A DNA stretch of 64,000 bases, from the NCBI GenBank assembly GCA_021927905.1, contig BLLK01000045.1, forward strand, positions 3,720,001 through 3,784,000. Reading direction: 5' to 3'. Origin of the DNA: Chaetoceros tenuissimus (Eukaryota > Bacillariophyta > Thalassiosirophyceae > Chaetocerotales > Chaetocerotaceae). Of this stretch, positions 54,370 to 64,000 are shown piece by piece. The notes under the pieces are model-generated. The model was not told the DNA's origin. It worked only from the letters and a program-made list of their open reading frames with translations, and ran no database searches. Each line of letters starts with the position of its first letter. Positions within the stretch are counted from its first letter, which is position 1. The translations under genes were made by a program, and so were the position numbers.

Positions 54370-54919
54370 ATAAAATATATTTGGACAAGATGTGCTAACC
54401 TGGTCATTCTTAATGAGAATGTTGAACATAAATGATACTGCAACAAGAATTTTACAGTTATTTATCCCTTTGTTGGTCTAGCCATCTATATAGGTAGATA
54501 TTTTCATATAAAATATATTTCAAAATATTGGTTGAGGGTTGCCATTAATATTCAAAATATATATTTTACGAACAAGATATGTATTTTAAAGTCAAGAATC
54601 TATTTTGAAAACAGATTTGAAATGTGAAATAGGAGGATTTATATTTTACGGAGACCTGTATTTATATTTTGAATTGTTTAAATTTATTTCTATACTAGTC
54701 AATTCGTACGAAGTGTCATATTTGATGTATATTCAATTCTACTTTAGTTTACAGTGCAACCATTACATCAATGAATGACTTATACACTACAATCATCAAC
54801 GAATGCCTCCACCTCAAACACTGTCCACTCCTATTACCCAAAACTGATACTATTACAAATTCAATATTGCTTTCGCCGATCTAATTAAAGTATATCTTCT
54901 TCTTCTTCTTCTTCCTGTC
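54370..54919. other. Very AT-rich tract
   Basis: The stretch is dominated by ATATTTT-type words (for example TATATTTTACG twice near 54560 and 54643). No gene is seen. Confidence 0.45.
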
Positions 54920-55200
54920 CTATTTGCTCATGATGATGGTTTCCTATTTTGGTTGTAAAATGAACAATTAGAAAGCGATCGATTTGAGGGAGGAGATATG
55001 AGAAAAGGAATAACAGACTCACCTTTTTCAGTCGCTTCACTTGGTTCATCGATGCAGAAAGTTCATCTCGTGCGAAATAGATATCCTATGTTTTAGAAAG
55101 AGTGAATTAGTTTTTGATATGAAAAGAGCGGGTAGTGGAAAAAGCAACGATTCACTTCTTGAACTTACATCATGTGATTTGCTCGACTCCTAGCTGCTTC
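54920..55200 (-). other. Possible small spliced gene
   Basis: On the minus strand a 63-base segment (55023-55085) is bounded by a 3' splice site (ACATAG) and a GTGAGT donor, and encodes DIYFARDELSASMNQVKRLKK in the only fully open frame. A possible upstream exon ends at 55169 before GTAAGT, and a possible last exon runs 54943-54920 to a stop after CAAAATAG. I could not find a convincing start codon, and an alternative frame in the upstream exon is also open. It may be a small real gene or a relic. Confidence 0.25.
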
Positions 55201-55332
55201 AATTCTATACAAGAGAAGCAAAGGCAGTTCCCTCTTCTTTCCTACGCTTACTATTGCTGCATATCCGTGTCTCTATGCTGTTGTTGTATGTATATAATAT
55301 TCAGATCATGGTGTGGTACAATGGTGTGTTGA

Positions 55333-57239
55333 GTGAATTTATGTTGTGTTTGTGTTGTGCATCTCTGTTCCGTTGAAGAAGCTTTTTTGAATCCATGACC
55401 GTTTCATCACGTTGACACTCGATTTAAAAAGTGTGTACGTATGTCCTCCATATTAATTAAACGTCAAAATACCTGTCTGATTTATTCTCACGAATTATAA
55501 AAATAGAATAATTAAAAACGCTTAAAGGACCATCAACATGTACATGAGTACACATTTAGTGATCTAGTGGTCAAAACTTTTTTACATAAGTATCTTCTAC
55601 CTTATTAACGTATGGTTATATATAGATATACAATATATTGAGCATATGAGGCACATTTGACTGGACCGTCATTGGTATTATACTTATATCCTTTCTTTCT
55701 CTTCTCCAAACTTGTATCGAGCTGAAAATCAATTATAGGATAGCATAACATCTACCTAAGAACCATTAAAGTTGATTTTTAACGAAAGAAGTAAAGTGAA
55801 GGAGGCGTATTCATAACTTAAAGAGTCACTGAGTTAAAGATGACTTACCTCAACCCTTTCTGGAGGTAATAACGTGCCCAAATGGTGCATTTTGTATAGT
55901 TGAAGTTTTTTGAGCGGTTATACTTTGAACCCATACATATGTTAAGCCTTTTATATCCTACCTGTGTCTTTTTGAGAACGTCTACATACTTTTCTCAACC
56001 TATTCATTCTCTCTCAAAGACTTCCAAATTTACTCAAAATATGCTATCGGTACTTGTATTTTTATTACTTGAGTAGAAGGAGATATAATTCGTAGCAATT
56101 CCAAACCACCATCACGAATAGATACTCTGATGCATTTTTTATGCTTATGTGAGATGTACAGGGCAAGTTATTCGACCAAACGATGTTGAAATATTGCAAA
56201 AATAGACTTGAAATAACGTTTTACTGCCATACTCTATAAAGATAAGCTTGAGATGTTTCCCAAGCTTGAGATCTTCATTATTTATATAGTAAAAGCGATT
56301 ACTGATTAGCCATGCACGGCTGTGTATTTAGATTATACTTAAATTGCATGCATATTCCCTCGCTGTATTTAGATTTACTCAAGTACCATAGGCTCTAGAA
56401 GAGAAGTAAAACTTGAATGTATCAATTTAAAGTATGCTGCAACAGTGGTTTGTGCTCGTGCTCCTCAGTTTCATCGATAGAGGTGTCATCGAATCGCATA
56501 TCGATTGAATTTCAGTTTGTTCTTTTTTTGAGTAATTTTTTTACCAGTCGATTGGAAATCATATCCATGTAAAAAGGTCCGCTTGCTATATACCGCATTC
56601 TTCTTCATTACCTGGACCGACGTTTTAAGCTATACAGCATTGAATTCTGTTGAGTATAAGTTGAGTTTTGCACCTTACATTCAACTGTCGACCTCAAATA
56701 TTCAAAATTGAAGGTGGATCCGACTCTCAATCTCGCTTGAAAAGGCATCAGTCCGTTATCCGAAACCACAGTGAGTTGACTATACATATAATATTGAAAT
56801 CCTGCCACCTCATCATCCTCCAGCTATCTTCAACCCTTATTCAACATGAAAACACTTCATTTCTCGGCTCTCTTTTTCGCTCATCAAGTCCTGTAATCTG
56901 TCGTCTAGCTCATGGAAAAAGGTCATTCTCCAAAATTGCCGCTCGCCCAAGGCTTCAGTAGGTACATATATCGTTGTTGAGTATATTGGGTATTCAAAGT
57001 TGCAATTTTATCTTGCTGTAGGTGAAACGTTGGAAAGAACAAGATGCGTGAAATAGATGATAGCGTGTTGTGTGTGATGTGAGATGTAGCTTTTCGTCCG
57101 TTGAATTGAAACGACTAAAAAAGCTTAATTCTATCGCCATTTTCAAAGATGGGACTTAACATTCAAATTTAAGATGGGACTCAAAATACATAGCTAAATA
57201 TTTCAAAGATTCGGCTGTAGTTTACTTAGATAGCTAGAG
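55333..57239. other. Long gene-poor AT-rich stretch
   Basis: About 1.9 kb shows no credible ORF, RNA gene or repeat array on either strand; the few frames over 60 codons lack any family feature. The stretch may contain regulatory or structural DNA, but nothing specific is supported. Confidence 0.45.
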
Positions 57240-57281
57240 TATAAAATTCATATTTGAAAATTTTCAAATATGAATTTTATA
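57240..57281. repeat. Perfect 42-base palindrome
   Basis: The left arm TATAAAATTCATATTTGAAAA is followed directly by its exact reverse complement with no spacer. It is almost entirely A and T and could extrude as a cruciform. ATATTTGAAAAT-type words continue to 57410. Confidence 0.95.
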
Positions 57282-57319
57282 TTAACTTATGAATGTGTAC
57301 GTAAGAAACATAGTTGAAG

Positions 57320-57410
57320 TTTGTTTACATATTTGAAAATGTTTAAGAAATATTTGAAAATTACAACTAATATTTGAAAATTACAACTAATAGTTGAAAA
57401 TATTCAACTA
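57320..57410. repeat. Short tandem ATATTTGAAAATTACAACTA units
   Basis: Several near copies of a unit of about 20 bases containing ATTTGAAAATTACAACTA follow one another. They share words with the adjacent palindrome. Confidence 0.75.
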
Positions 57411-57440
57411 TATATTTTTCGCAAAATATGTGTCTATATA

Positions 57441-57468
57441 CCCTAACCCTAAACCCTAACCCTAACCC
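57441..57468 (-). repeat. Interstitial telomere-type repeat (CCCTAA)n
   Basis: About four CCCTAA units, one with an extra A, lie immediately right of the AT-rich tandem repeats. The array is short and flanked by ordinary sequence on both sides, so it is interstitial and not a chromosome end. Confidence 0.9.
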
Positions 57469-57587
57469 TTTCCTTGAATCAACAGAACTCTAGTTTCTAG
57501 TTTGATAAATGACAGTGATGTGCACAGTAAACTAAACCAAAGGAGGACACACAAATAAACCCTTGTGTCCACTTAATCCTTGCACAG

Positions 57588-57738
57588 TGCTTTTTTATGC
57601 TACATGTGATAATTGCATCCTTCCTTCTTTGGAAAGTGATTAACAAGATTATTTGTACCAAAGGCATACTATCTTTGCACTCCTAACCTTCTTTGACTAC
57701 TTACTTGCTAGATACTAATGATTATGTCAGAAATAATG
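57588..57738. repeat. Dispersed repeat of about 150 bases, copy 2
   Basis: The segment matches 52258-52412 from CTTTTTTATGCTACATG to TACTAATGATTATGTCA with scattered differences. CCCTTGTGTCCACTTA lies just upstream at 57560-57575. Confidence 0.8.
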
Positions 57739-58456
57739 ATCTAACCCTAAGTGAAAGAGTCTCACAGCACAACCTCCTTCAACTGCACCAACTGTATGAA
57801 AGGATATTTTAAATACATAAGAATTTCAATAAATACAAAAAGTGTTTTAAATACTTTATTTGGTACAATTCATCTCCTTGTCAATAGTTTCCTCCATGTT
57901 AGCACTTACATGTGGTTGAGCCAATGCAACAAAAGTTGTATTTACATTTGTAAGTAAGTAAATTCTCAACATATCAACTTCCTCCTCATGATCATTAGTC
58001 TAATTTTTGCAAAATTCAATTGCACTTTGGTTGCTAATGTATGGTAGAGTTGATCAAAATCAACTTCTTCCAATATCCCACACATTGAACTGTCTAGTTC
58101 TTTTTTAAATTTTCCATAAATTCTCCATAAGTCTTTCCATTTGTGTAGTTCCTGTAGTTTTCAATTATTTTCCAGTATTGGCATTTCAGACATTGCTTAT
58201 TTTTGTCTTTGATATTGATACCATATTCATCAATTTTTTTCAAGATAATTAGAGAGATCTTTTTGCTTTTGTACCAGCTATCATCCATCTACTTTTTTTC
58301 TCTGGGGAGAATTCATCCATCCATAGAAAACAGAGCCCATGATTCCCATTGATTGTGTTTCTAGCTGTTTGTAGAACAGGTCACTCCGAAATTTCGTGAG
58401 ACACACATCTACATCTTTCACAAATTCAACTCAACTGCAAGTGAAGCCGAGAGAGA
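57739..58456. other. Gene-poor stretch, no gene seen
   Basis: Only short frames are present. The minus-strand frame at 58094-58288 is Lys/Asn-rich and lacks family features. Confidence 0.4.
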
Positions 58457-58512
58457 TGTGTTTATGTCAAGTGATGATGAGGAGGAGGAGGAGGAGGAGG
58501 AGGAGGAGGATG
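58457..58512. repeat. GAG/GGA trinucleotide microsatellite
   Basis: A run of about eleven GAG units with GATGAT borders. Such runs often encode Glu in diatom proteins, but no long frame includes it here. Confidence 0.9.
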
Positions 58513-58521
58513 AGATGATGG

Positions 58522-59209
58522 TTAAGTCTGGAAGAATGCTACCAAGGTTTGCATATAAAGCAGAGATTGTTGGAGGTTAGTTAATACAAAAAGAAAAACC
58601 TCAATCTCCTTCAAACTAAAATTTACAGTGACAAGAAGAAGTAATGAATGTAAGTGTCTTCGCTGAAGTTTGAGAGTATATATATATGCATATTCATCGA
58701 CTCTCTTAATAAGTTCATTGCTTTTCAATGAATAAACATTGAAAGTAACATGTACTGAACATTGAAGGATAGAGTCTAAGAGATGATCACTTTCCATGGC
58801 CATGTCCACCAAGCAGTTGTATCTGTGTAAACCATCAAGAAAAGCAAGGATGGCTCCAAGTGTTGCAGCAGGAATTTTCTTGAGAAAAGTCTTGAAGGGA
58901 AGATTTTTTTCTTTAAATTCAGAGATTGAACTTTTTCAACTGGCAAGACTTGTACAAGTCAAGTACAATCAACTGCTATGCCAATTTTCAGTTGTCCGAT
59001 GGGATGCTCAAAATAATCAAGTTGACACAGCCCATAAACACCATTCTACCTATTCTTCTACACAAAGGTGGTACAAAGATTGATTCCAAGGAAACACAAT
59101 CATTGAATGCCATCCTTTCAATTTCCTCCAATTGTCTTGACAGTTTGACAAACTTGAGACTTTTACAACTCAATTTCTTGATTTCTCCCATATTCATATT
59201 CTTGAACAA
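58522..59209 (-). pseudogene. Decayed BspA-type LRR gene
   Basis: The minus strand encodes BspA-type repeats at 58988-59209 (LEEIERMAFNDCVSLESI, then CRRIGRMVFMGCVNLIIL), then after an interruption the C-terminal type of the same family at about 58760-58880 (KIPAATLGAILAFLDGLHRY, then NCLVDMAMESDHLLDSI). The two parts are not in one open frame and the N-terminal MRVATVDG region is missing, so this is a truncated host pseudogene related to the intact gene at 15.4-16.3 kb. Confidence 0.7.
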
Positions 59210-59702
59210 TTTTTTTACAAAATTGGAATTGGAAGGTTAGAACACAATAGAATCAATTTTTTCTTCCGAAACTACATGGTAGACTGGAAGCTCTAAACCT
59301 GCACTGGATGGGTCAGGGGCTTTAAGGGAGCCCAAGGCAGCATCAATTCCTTCAATGGAATCACAAAGACTATTGTTACAGATGATAATGACCCTAGTCC
59401 ATACACTATCAGCTCTGCTGTGAAACTACAAAGATTAGATGATTCTACTAATTTGCCAGTTTCTGACAAAGGCAACCTTGACCAAAACAAGGAAATTAGA
59501 GACTTGAAAAATGTCATTAAATTCTTTGAGTCAGAGGTTGAAGTACTCAAAGTTGAGAATTCAAAATCGAGTTCTTACCTCCAGAAAAAGGATAGAACAT
59601 TCAGTATTCCATTTTGAGAAATTTAGATTAGGTGATTAGTGTAAATTAGCAAGGGTTAGGGTTTATGTTTGCATCTTTTGCTTCTATGTTTTTGTCATCA
59701 AG
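59210..59702. other. Repeat-zone sequence with a short coiled-coil-like frame
   Basis: A 65-codon plus-strand frame at 59420-59617 reads as a charged helix (NKEIRDLKNVIKFFESEVE) but is short and without context. A telomere-type AGGGTTAGGGTT lies at 59652-59663. Confidence 0.35.
59652..59663 (+). repeat. Short TTAGGG-type repeat
   Basis: Two TTAGGG-like units in the opposite orientation to the arrays at 57441 and 60654. Confidence 0.7.
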
Positions 59703-60128
59703 TCAAATTGTCACAATCTGATGATTTTGATCATCATCAAATTGCCTAAAGTCTAAGTCATTACTCTTTTCGAAGTACATCTCACTCTCTTCATTTTCCA
59801 TGTTGCTATCTTCATCACTTGATTCATTTGAACTAGAGTCTGCATCAGAAACACCAATATCACCAATGTCAGAATTAGTAGTATCTCTCTTTCGAAGTTG
59901 AGGGCTTCTATGGACACCATGAATTTTTCTCAAATTCACAACTGAGGTATGACTTTTCTTTAGATTGATTGAGTTTTGGACAAGAAGATCCAACCTGACA
60001 CTCAAATGACTTGAAGTAGAGGCACTTGACTCATCTGAACTAGATTCCTCTGTACTAGAGGAATGCTCATTGTTGTCTTCTTCTTCTCCATTCCTTTTCA
60101 TCTGTTGCATCCTGATGGATGTTGGCAT
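59703..60128 (-). CDS. Ser/Asp/Glu-rich hypothetical protein
   Basis: The 141-residue frame is rich in Ser, Glu, Asp and Asn (EESSSDESSASTSSHLS, and later ESSDEDSNMENEESEMYFEK). It has no recognised domain and is probably disordered if expressed. It lies in a decayed region and its start overlaps a local repeat, so it may be the remains of a larger gene. Confidence 0.35.
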   Translation of the reverse strand: MPTSIRMQQMKRNGEEEDNNEHSSSTEESSSDESSASTSSHLSVRLDLLVQNSINLKKSHTSVVNLRKIHGVHRSPQLRKRDTTNSDIGDIGVSDADSSSNESSDEDSNMENEESEMYFEKSNDLDFRQFDDDQNHQIVTI

Positions 60129-60265
60129 CTTTTGTTTCTATGTTTTTGGCCTCAAGTTTCATCCTGATGGATGTTTTTTTTGTATCAAGTACCATTGTCT
60201 GCTCTTGCAGCTGTGTTGCATCCTGATGGATGTTGGCATCTTTTCATTGCATCAAGTACCTTTGT
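60105..60265. repeat. Tandem CATCCTGATGGATG-containing repeat
   Basis: Three spaced copies of CATCCTGATGGATG, each followed by T-rich sequence and then ATCAAGT/CTCAAGT, occur at about 60109, 60162 and 60219. The core is a perfect hairpin (CATCC-TGAT-GGATG). A weaker relative lies near 59667-59705. Confidence 0.8.
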
Positions 60266-60270
60266 CATAA

Positions 60271-61900
60271 ATTGCTTTGGAGTTGCATCCTTGAACCTAT
60301 ATTATTGAACAGAAATGAAAATTCTTGTGAGAGTTTTAGTTCAAGTTGGTTCCAGGAAAATTGCATAAAATTCTTTATTCCTTCTATGCTTCCTTTCCTT
60401 GCATGATTTTTATTTGCAACTAGAGGAAGCCTTGATGTTTTTTGCATCAGTATTTGCTTTTTTTAGGGGGGTTGTTTGGTGAGACCAAAGTAATAGATGT
60501 ATAGATAATTGGCCTAGTTTATTGCTAGGTTGGTCATCTACACTATTCAATTGCTTCCAGCCTCTTTTTCACTGATGTGGCCAGTGCTCAGTGCAAAGCT
60601 GCACCAATTGTGCATACTGGCTCTCAGAGTACTGGACGTGATCATAGGCAGATCCCTAACCCTAACCCTATCTACCTTTAGTATGGTAAGCTAAGCACAT
60701 GGGCTTGGTGGTGTCCATGTGGGTGTGGGACATTGGCAATTGTACTCCTGCACAGATCTCGTACTGATTGAACAAGTAAGCATTGAAAGTTGGATTAATG
60801 ATAGTTCTATTTTCTGCAGATTGATCTCTATTGCCAGTATCATCCTAACTTTGTAATCTTCCAGCATTGGGTGCAGGTGACTTTGGCATGATCATGTTGT
60901 TAAAACCCAACTGCTCCAAGTAATTCAATCCCATAGTTGGCTCCCACTGACCATGAAGATAGATAGCTTAAACACTCCTTGTGTATTTCCCTAGACTCTA
61001 AGAGGTATAGATGATTTAAGTGATGAAAGAATGAAATAAGGATACCTAGAAATCATTGAAGATGGGTTTCTAATTCATAAGATAAAAATACCAGAGTAAC
61101 TGACAGGAGCAGATCAATTCACAAAGAGACTGCACAGACATTCTTTTATTTATCATTGTCTCTCATCACTAGAGGTGTATGAGATCAGATTTGCAAGATG
61201 TTCTATGATTAAAAAAAAGAAAGGTTGAAAAGAATTTTGAAATCTAATTTGTCTAAAATAAATTTTTTTGCATCAAGTAGAATTTGTCTTTTGAAGGTGG
61301 CCATAATGTGATGATACAATTGAACCCTAAATTGGATTGAGATGAAAAATTGGAAGAAGTGATGGTAAGCTTTATTTTCTGCACCTTGGATGCAAGATGA
61401 AATATATTTTGGTGATGTTGTATTGATGAAACCTTCATTATATCACGGATTACTTCCATTGAAGGGTCCTAGATATTACCATTAGACTTTATTTCATTCC
61501 AATATTCATTTGATGAAGAGTTCCTTTGCTACATTAAAGGTGGAAGGAAGACTAAGAAAGATCTAAACTATTGGTGCCAAACATTGAAACTCCACTCCAA
61601 GAATACATCCATCCAGGATTCTTTTATAACACTGTTTTTCTTGTTTTATATAATAATGGCAGCATTTTTGATAATCCATCTGGTGAATTTTAAAATTGAT
61701 TTAATTTAGATACAATGACTTGAGACCAGCATTCCCTTCCCCTTCTTTTCCTTTCTTTTCCCTTCTTTCCCACTTAACAAAAGTTAAAAATTTAGACAAG
61801 TTTTTCAACAGTCACAACCATACTAGTAAAAGATAATAAAAGAACAGAATAGTGGAATGGGTTCTATCTTCACACCCTAACTGTAAACTTTAAGTTAATT
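60271..61900. other. Gene-poor stretch with a telomere-type piece
   Basis: No credible gene is seen on either strand. A CCCTAACCCTAACCCTA piece is at 60654-60670. A CT-rich run (CCTTCTTTTCCTTTC-like) lies at 61735-61775. Confidence 0.45.
60654..60670 (-). repeat. Interstitial telomere-type repeat (CCCTAA)n
   Basis: Almost three CCCTAA units flanked by unrelated sequence. Orientation matches the array at 57441. Confidence 0.85.
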
Positions 61901-61929
61901 CAGCCAAATTGTCAAGAAGCACTGCTTTC

Positions 61930-63080
61930 TTGCAACCAATTTAGTAATTCCAGGATACACCCATGCTCAACTACCTGCATATGTTTCAATTACTCCAGGA
62001 TTTGCAACAGATGAGGCATATATTGATGATGATGGAAATGTTGTGAGTAAATCACTTTCAAGAATGGTCAAACATTATGCATTTTATTAAATTTGGAAGA
62101 AACAAGCAACAACCTAGGAAAAGAAAAAGAAACTGGAGGGAGGAACTTTGATATCAAAAAACATCAATAGAAGAGGCTGCAATAGAACAAGTACAATAGA
62201 GCAAAAACAACTTTTATTGTGGCTCATATTGCAGCCAGTGAAGTTGGGGGAATCCATGTTCAGTTCATTCCAGATGCAAAAGAAGTTGAAGAGCAAAAAG
62301 TCCAGCTTGAAAGGCTCACAAGGCTTCCTCTTGGGAGAGGGAGATTCCACTTTGCCTGAAGAATGTGACATTTCAGCAATTTTTGGAGCCAATGAGAAAG
62401 GAGGCATGGATACACAAAGCTTTTTTGAGTATCTTAAAAAATTATTACTTCATATCCTGATTCTGTGGATGTAGAGGGAAAAAGAGTAATCATTAAGTGC
62501 AGGGTTGATTGGATTGGGCAATGTTGATAGACCTTTGTTGTAGAGGATTTTATTTATTCCCAACTATTCTAAATGCTATATCTGTAATGCAGAAGTAGGA
62601 CAAAAGTTTTGGTTACTTTAAATAATTCACTAGAAAAAGTGAGGCTGCTCTTCTTGCTTATCTGACTAAAACTGGAAACCCAGTACAAATAATATGAAGT
62701 GACTTGAGTATAATTCTGAAATATAATTCTGAAAGGTGATAATACATTCAAAACACTGTAAAAGCTTTTGAAGCTATCAATGCTGGTGCTTTTCATATTA
62801 TTCAGATTGAGAAAAAGATAAGGTTGGATAAGCATAGGAGTACAGGTCTAATACTGGTGATTTGAAAGAAGAACATGAATTGGGCTCAATCTTCTAAACT
62901 GTTCTCAAAAGAAGTGATAGGTTGCCTGACCCTGAGCTATTTGTCGACATCCTAAGCGCAAATCCTGATCCGCCATATAATGATGATAACAGTCTCATTA
63001 CCATCCATACTGTTCCTATAGACAAAGCTGACTATGATGCAAAGAATACATTATATTCTTTGGAACTTGCAGAATGAACA
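61930..63080 (+). pseudogene. Decayed gene, possibly a DDE-type DNA transposase
   Basis: Coding-like pieces appear in changing plus-strand frames: VIPGYTHAQLPAYVSITPGF with AYIDDDGNVV (about 61950-62045), ECDISAIFGANEKGGMDTQS (about 62360-62420) with a following VDVEGKRVIIK-like piece near 62465-62500, and LPDPELFVDILSANPDPPYN (about 62924-62983). The GANEKGGMD...VEGKRV pattern recalls DDE transposases of diatom DNA transposons, but I recall this only loosely. Frames change at least twice and stops intervene, so the gene is not functional as read. Another low-copy host gene is possible. Confidence 0.4.
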
Positions 63081-63137
63081 ATTTTTCAAGGAAGTAATCA
63101 AGCTGACCGACAAAAAGCATAAGATGAAATTCATAAT

Positions 63138-63536
63138 GTGAATGACTTTGTTCCTAATCAACAGAATGGCTTTGTTCCTAGTTGCCAGAATGGCTTTGTT
63201 CCTAGTTGTCAGAACAATGGCTTTGTTCCTTATCAACAGAATGGATTTGTTCCTAATCAACAGAATGGCTTTGTTCCTAGTCACCAGAATTGTGTTATTC
63301 CTAATCAACAGATGATACAGCAGCATCAGCTAATGCCCATTTCATATCATGGCATGCCGATGCAGGGGTCCATTCCTACGCAAACTCAAACTCAGCACAT
63401 ATATCATCCTCTGACCAATATGCAACAGGGGAATGGAAGGAATGTGAATTATCATCTGACCAATATGGAAAATGGAAATAATGGGAATCAATCCAGCTAT
63501 GATGTTGGATATGGAAGTAGAAGTAATCAGACATGA
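63138..63536 (+). CDS. Low-complexity frame with QNGFVP repeats
   Basis: The 132-codon frame starts with about seven copies of an eight-residue unit, NGFVPNQQ or NGFVPSCQ, encoded by 24-base tandem units (about 63140-63310), followed by a Gln/Met/Asn-rich part. It is preceded by a coding-like piece in another frame and followed across a stop by a further open frame (63549-63809). It may be the middle of a decayed gene or of a gene with unrecognised introns. No function is suggested. Confidence 0.4.
   Translation: MNDFVPNQQNGFVPSCQNGFVPSCQNNGFVPYQQNGFVPNQQNGFVPSHQNCVIPNQQMIQQHQLMPISYHGMPMQGSIPTQTQTQHIYHPLTNMQQGNGRNVNYHLTNMENGNNGNQSSYDVGYGSRSNQT
63140..63310 (+). repeat. 24-base tandem repeat coding for NGFVPxxQ
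   Basis: About seven tandem units with consensus AATGGCTTTGTTCCTAATCA plus variable bases. Unit length is a multiple of three, keeping the frame. Confidence 0.85.
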
Positions 63537-63548
63537 TACAATCACCAA

Positions 63549-63809
63549 ATGATGCAACAACCTACACCTACAGTAAGACAACAGCAGACAACAAAGCAAG
63601 AGTTTTATATTCACAGAGGAGTTATTTATGATCGCTCTACTGGTGTCAGGACAAGTGCCGAAAATATTCAGATGCTTTTGGAAGATAATTATATCACACA
63701 TGACCAAAACAGGAGATATTCTTTTACAGAAAAAGCAAACAAAAAAATAAGACAAGTGGAAAATCTGGAACACAATCTGAATCCAACCAAGAGGTTATTA
63801 TCAATTTGA
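63549..63809 (+). CDS. Short frame following the QNGFVP repeat, unknown
   Basis: The 86-codon frame encodes a polar segment with FYIHRGVIYDRSTGVRTSAE, which looks like a folded part of a real protein. A Ser/Pro-rich coding-like segment continues in a different frame to the window end. Whether these belong to one gene cannot be settled here. Confidence 0.35.
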   Translation: MMQQPTPTVRQQQTTKQEFYIHRGVIYDRSTGVRTSAENIQMLLEDNYITHDQNRRYSFTEKANKKIRQVENLEHNLNPTKRLLSI

Positions 63810-63876
63810 CAGAGAGTCCAGGGGAAACAGAGAAAGATCAAACACAATCAACAAATGTGCAAATACACTCCACTTC

Positions 63877-64000
63877 AGCTACTGATACTGCTTCTTCATC
63901 TTCAAATCCTCCAGTACACACAGCTTCACCTATTGATAATGCTTCTTCATCTTCAAATCCTCCAGTACACTCAGCTTCACCTACTGATACAGCTTCTTCA
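63877..64000 (+). repeat. 51-base tandem repeat at the right edge
   Basis: Units encoding ASSSSNPPVHTASPIDN and ASSSSNPPVHSASPTDT follow each other, and a third begins at the window edge. The unit is 51 bases, a multiple of three, and stays open to the last base. The array continues beyond the window. Confidence 0.85.

Noticed and set aside
55550-55600. tRNA-like TAGTGATCTAGTGGTCA stretch
   Set aside because: It resembles a tRNA A box, but no matching acceptor stem or B box follows.
54370-57240. A centromere, given the AT-rich gene-poor stretch
   Set aside because: Low GC alone is not enough; no centromere-specific feature can be read from the sequence.
57441-57468. A true chromosome end
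   Set aside because: The array has only about four units and ordinary sequence continues on both sides.
63140-63310. CRISPR-like array
   Set aside because: Units are contiguous 24-base coding repeats without unique spacers, in a eukaryotic context.

Overview
The window looks like nuclear DNA of a diatom, most likely a Chaetoceros-type centric. The lines of evidence are AT-rich sequence; short GT-AG introns (about 67-300 bases); several proteins with a signal peptide ending in an ASAFAP-like Ala/Ser-Phe motif for secondary plastids; a BspA-type leucine-rich-repeat gene of a kind abundant in that genus; diatom-style Ty1/copia elements; and TTAGGG/CCCTAA telomere-type repeats. The species is an inference from remembered family features, not a search result.

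Bases 1-30,005 are a gene-dense euchromatic arm. In order it holds a six-span membrane protein (-), a BAHD-type acyltransferase (+), a plastid FrhB-family 8-vinyl reductase (-), a spliced acidic protein (-), a spliced protein joining an ING-like N-terminus to an SGF29 Tudor domain (+), the proteasome deubiquitinase RPN11 (+, one intron), a spliced plastid-targeted unknown (-), a 7TM receptor (+), a plastid-type coiled-coil protein (+), a BspA-type LRR protein (-), a large TIR-like/TPR protein (-), a small plastid membrane protein (+), an interrupted OTU-family protease (+), two tandem 7TM receptors (+, one with an intron the other lacks), a mitochondrial-type ABHD11-like hydrolase (-) and a spliced FCP/SCP-type phosphatase (+). 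Short GAGCG/GCGAGC-rich repeats sit in three of the introns and in nearby spacers.

Bases 30,446-35,747 are a complete-looking Ty3/gypsy LTR element (-) with LTRs that read as identical and a GATAC target duplication. It lies between the phosphatase and a four-exon C2-domain membrane protein (+, 36,244-39,993). A DUF1350 plastid-type hydrolase (-, 40,207-41,676) is the last clearly intact host gene.

Bases 41.7-64 kb are gene-poor and repeat-rich. A young Ty1/copia element (43,944-49,883, TCTCC target duplication) lies among older copia-like fragments on both strands. Around these are three copies of a purine-rich 180-base repeat, another repeat pair, a perfect 42-base palindrome, short interstitial telomere-type arrays in both orientations, a decayed LRR gene, a decayed DNA-transposase-like region and low-complexity tandem-repeat coding sequence running off the right end. 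This resembles a subtelomeric or heterochromatic compartment.

There is no operon logic. Genes alternate strands, and short divergent and convergent spacers suggest shared promoters and close 3' ends. The most unusual points are the ING-SGF29 fusion, the GAGCG repeat family inside introns, the intron difference between tandem receptor copies, and the extra KOW-like small ORF in the copia element.
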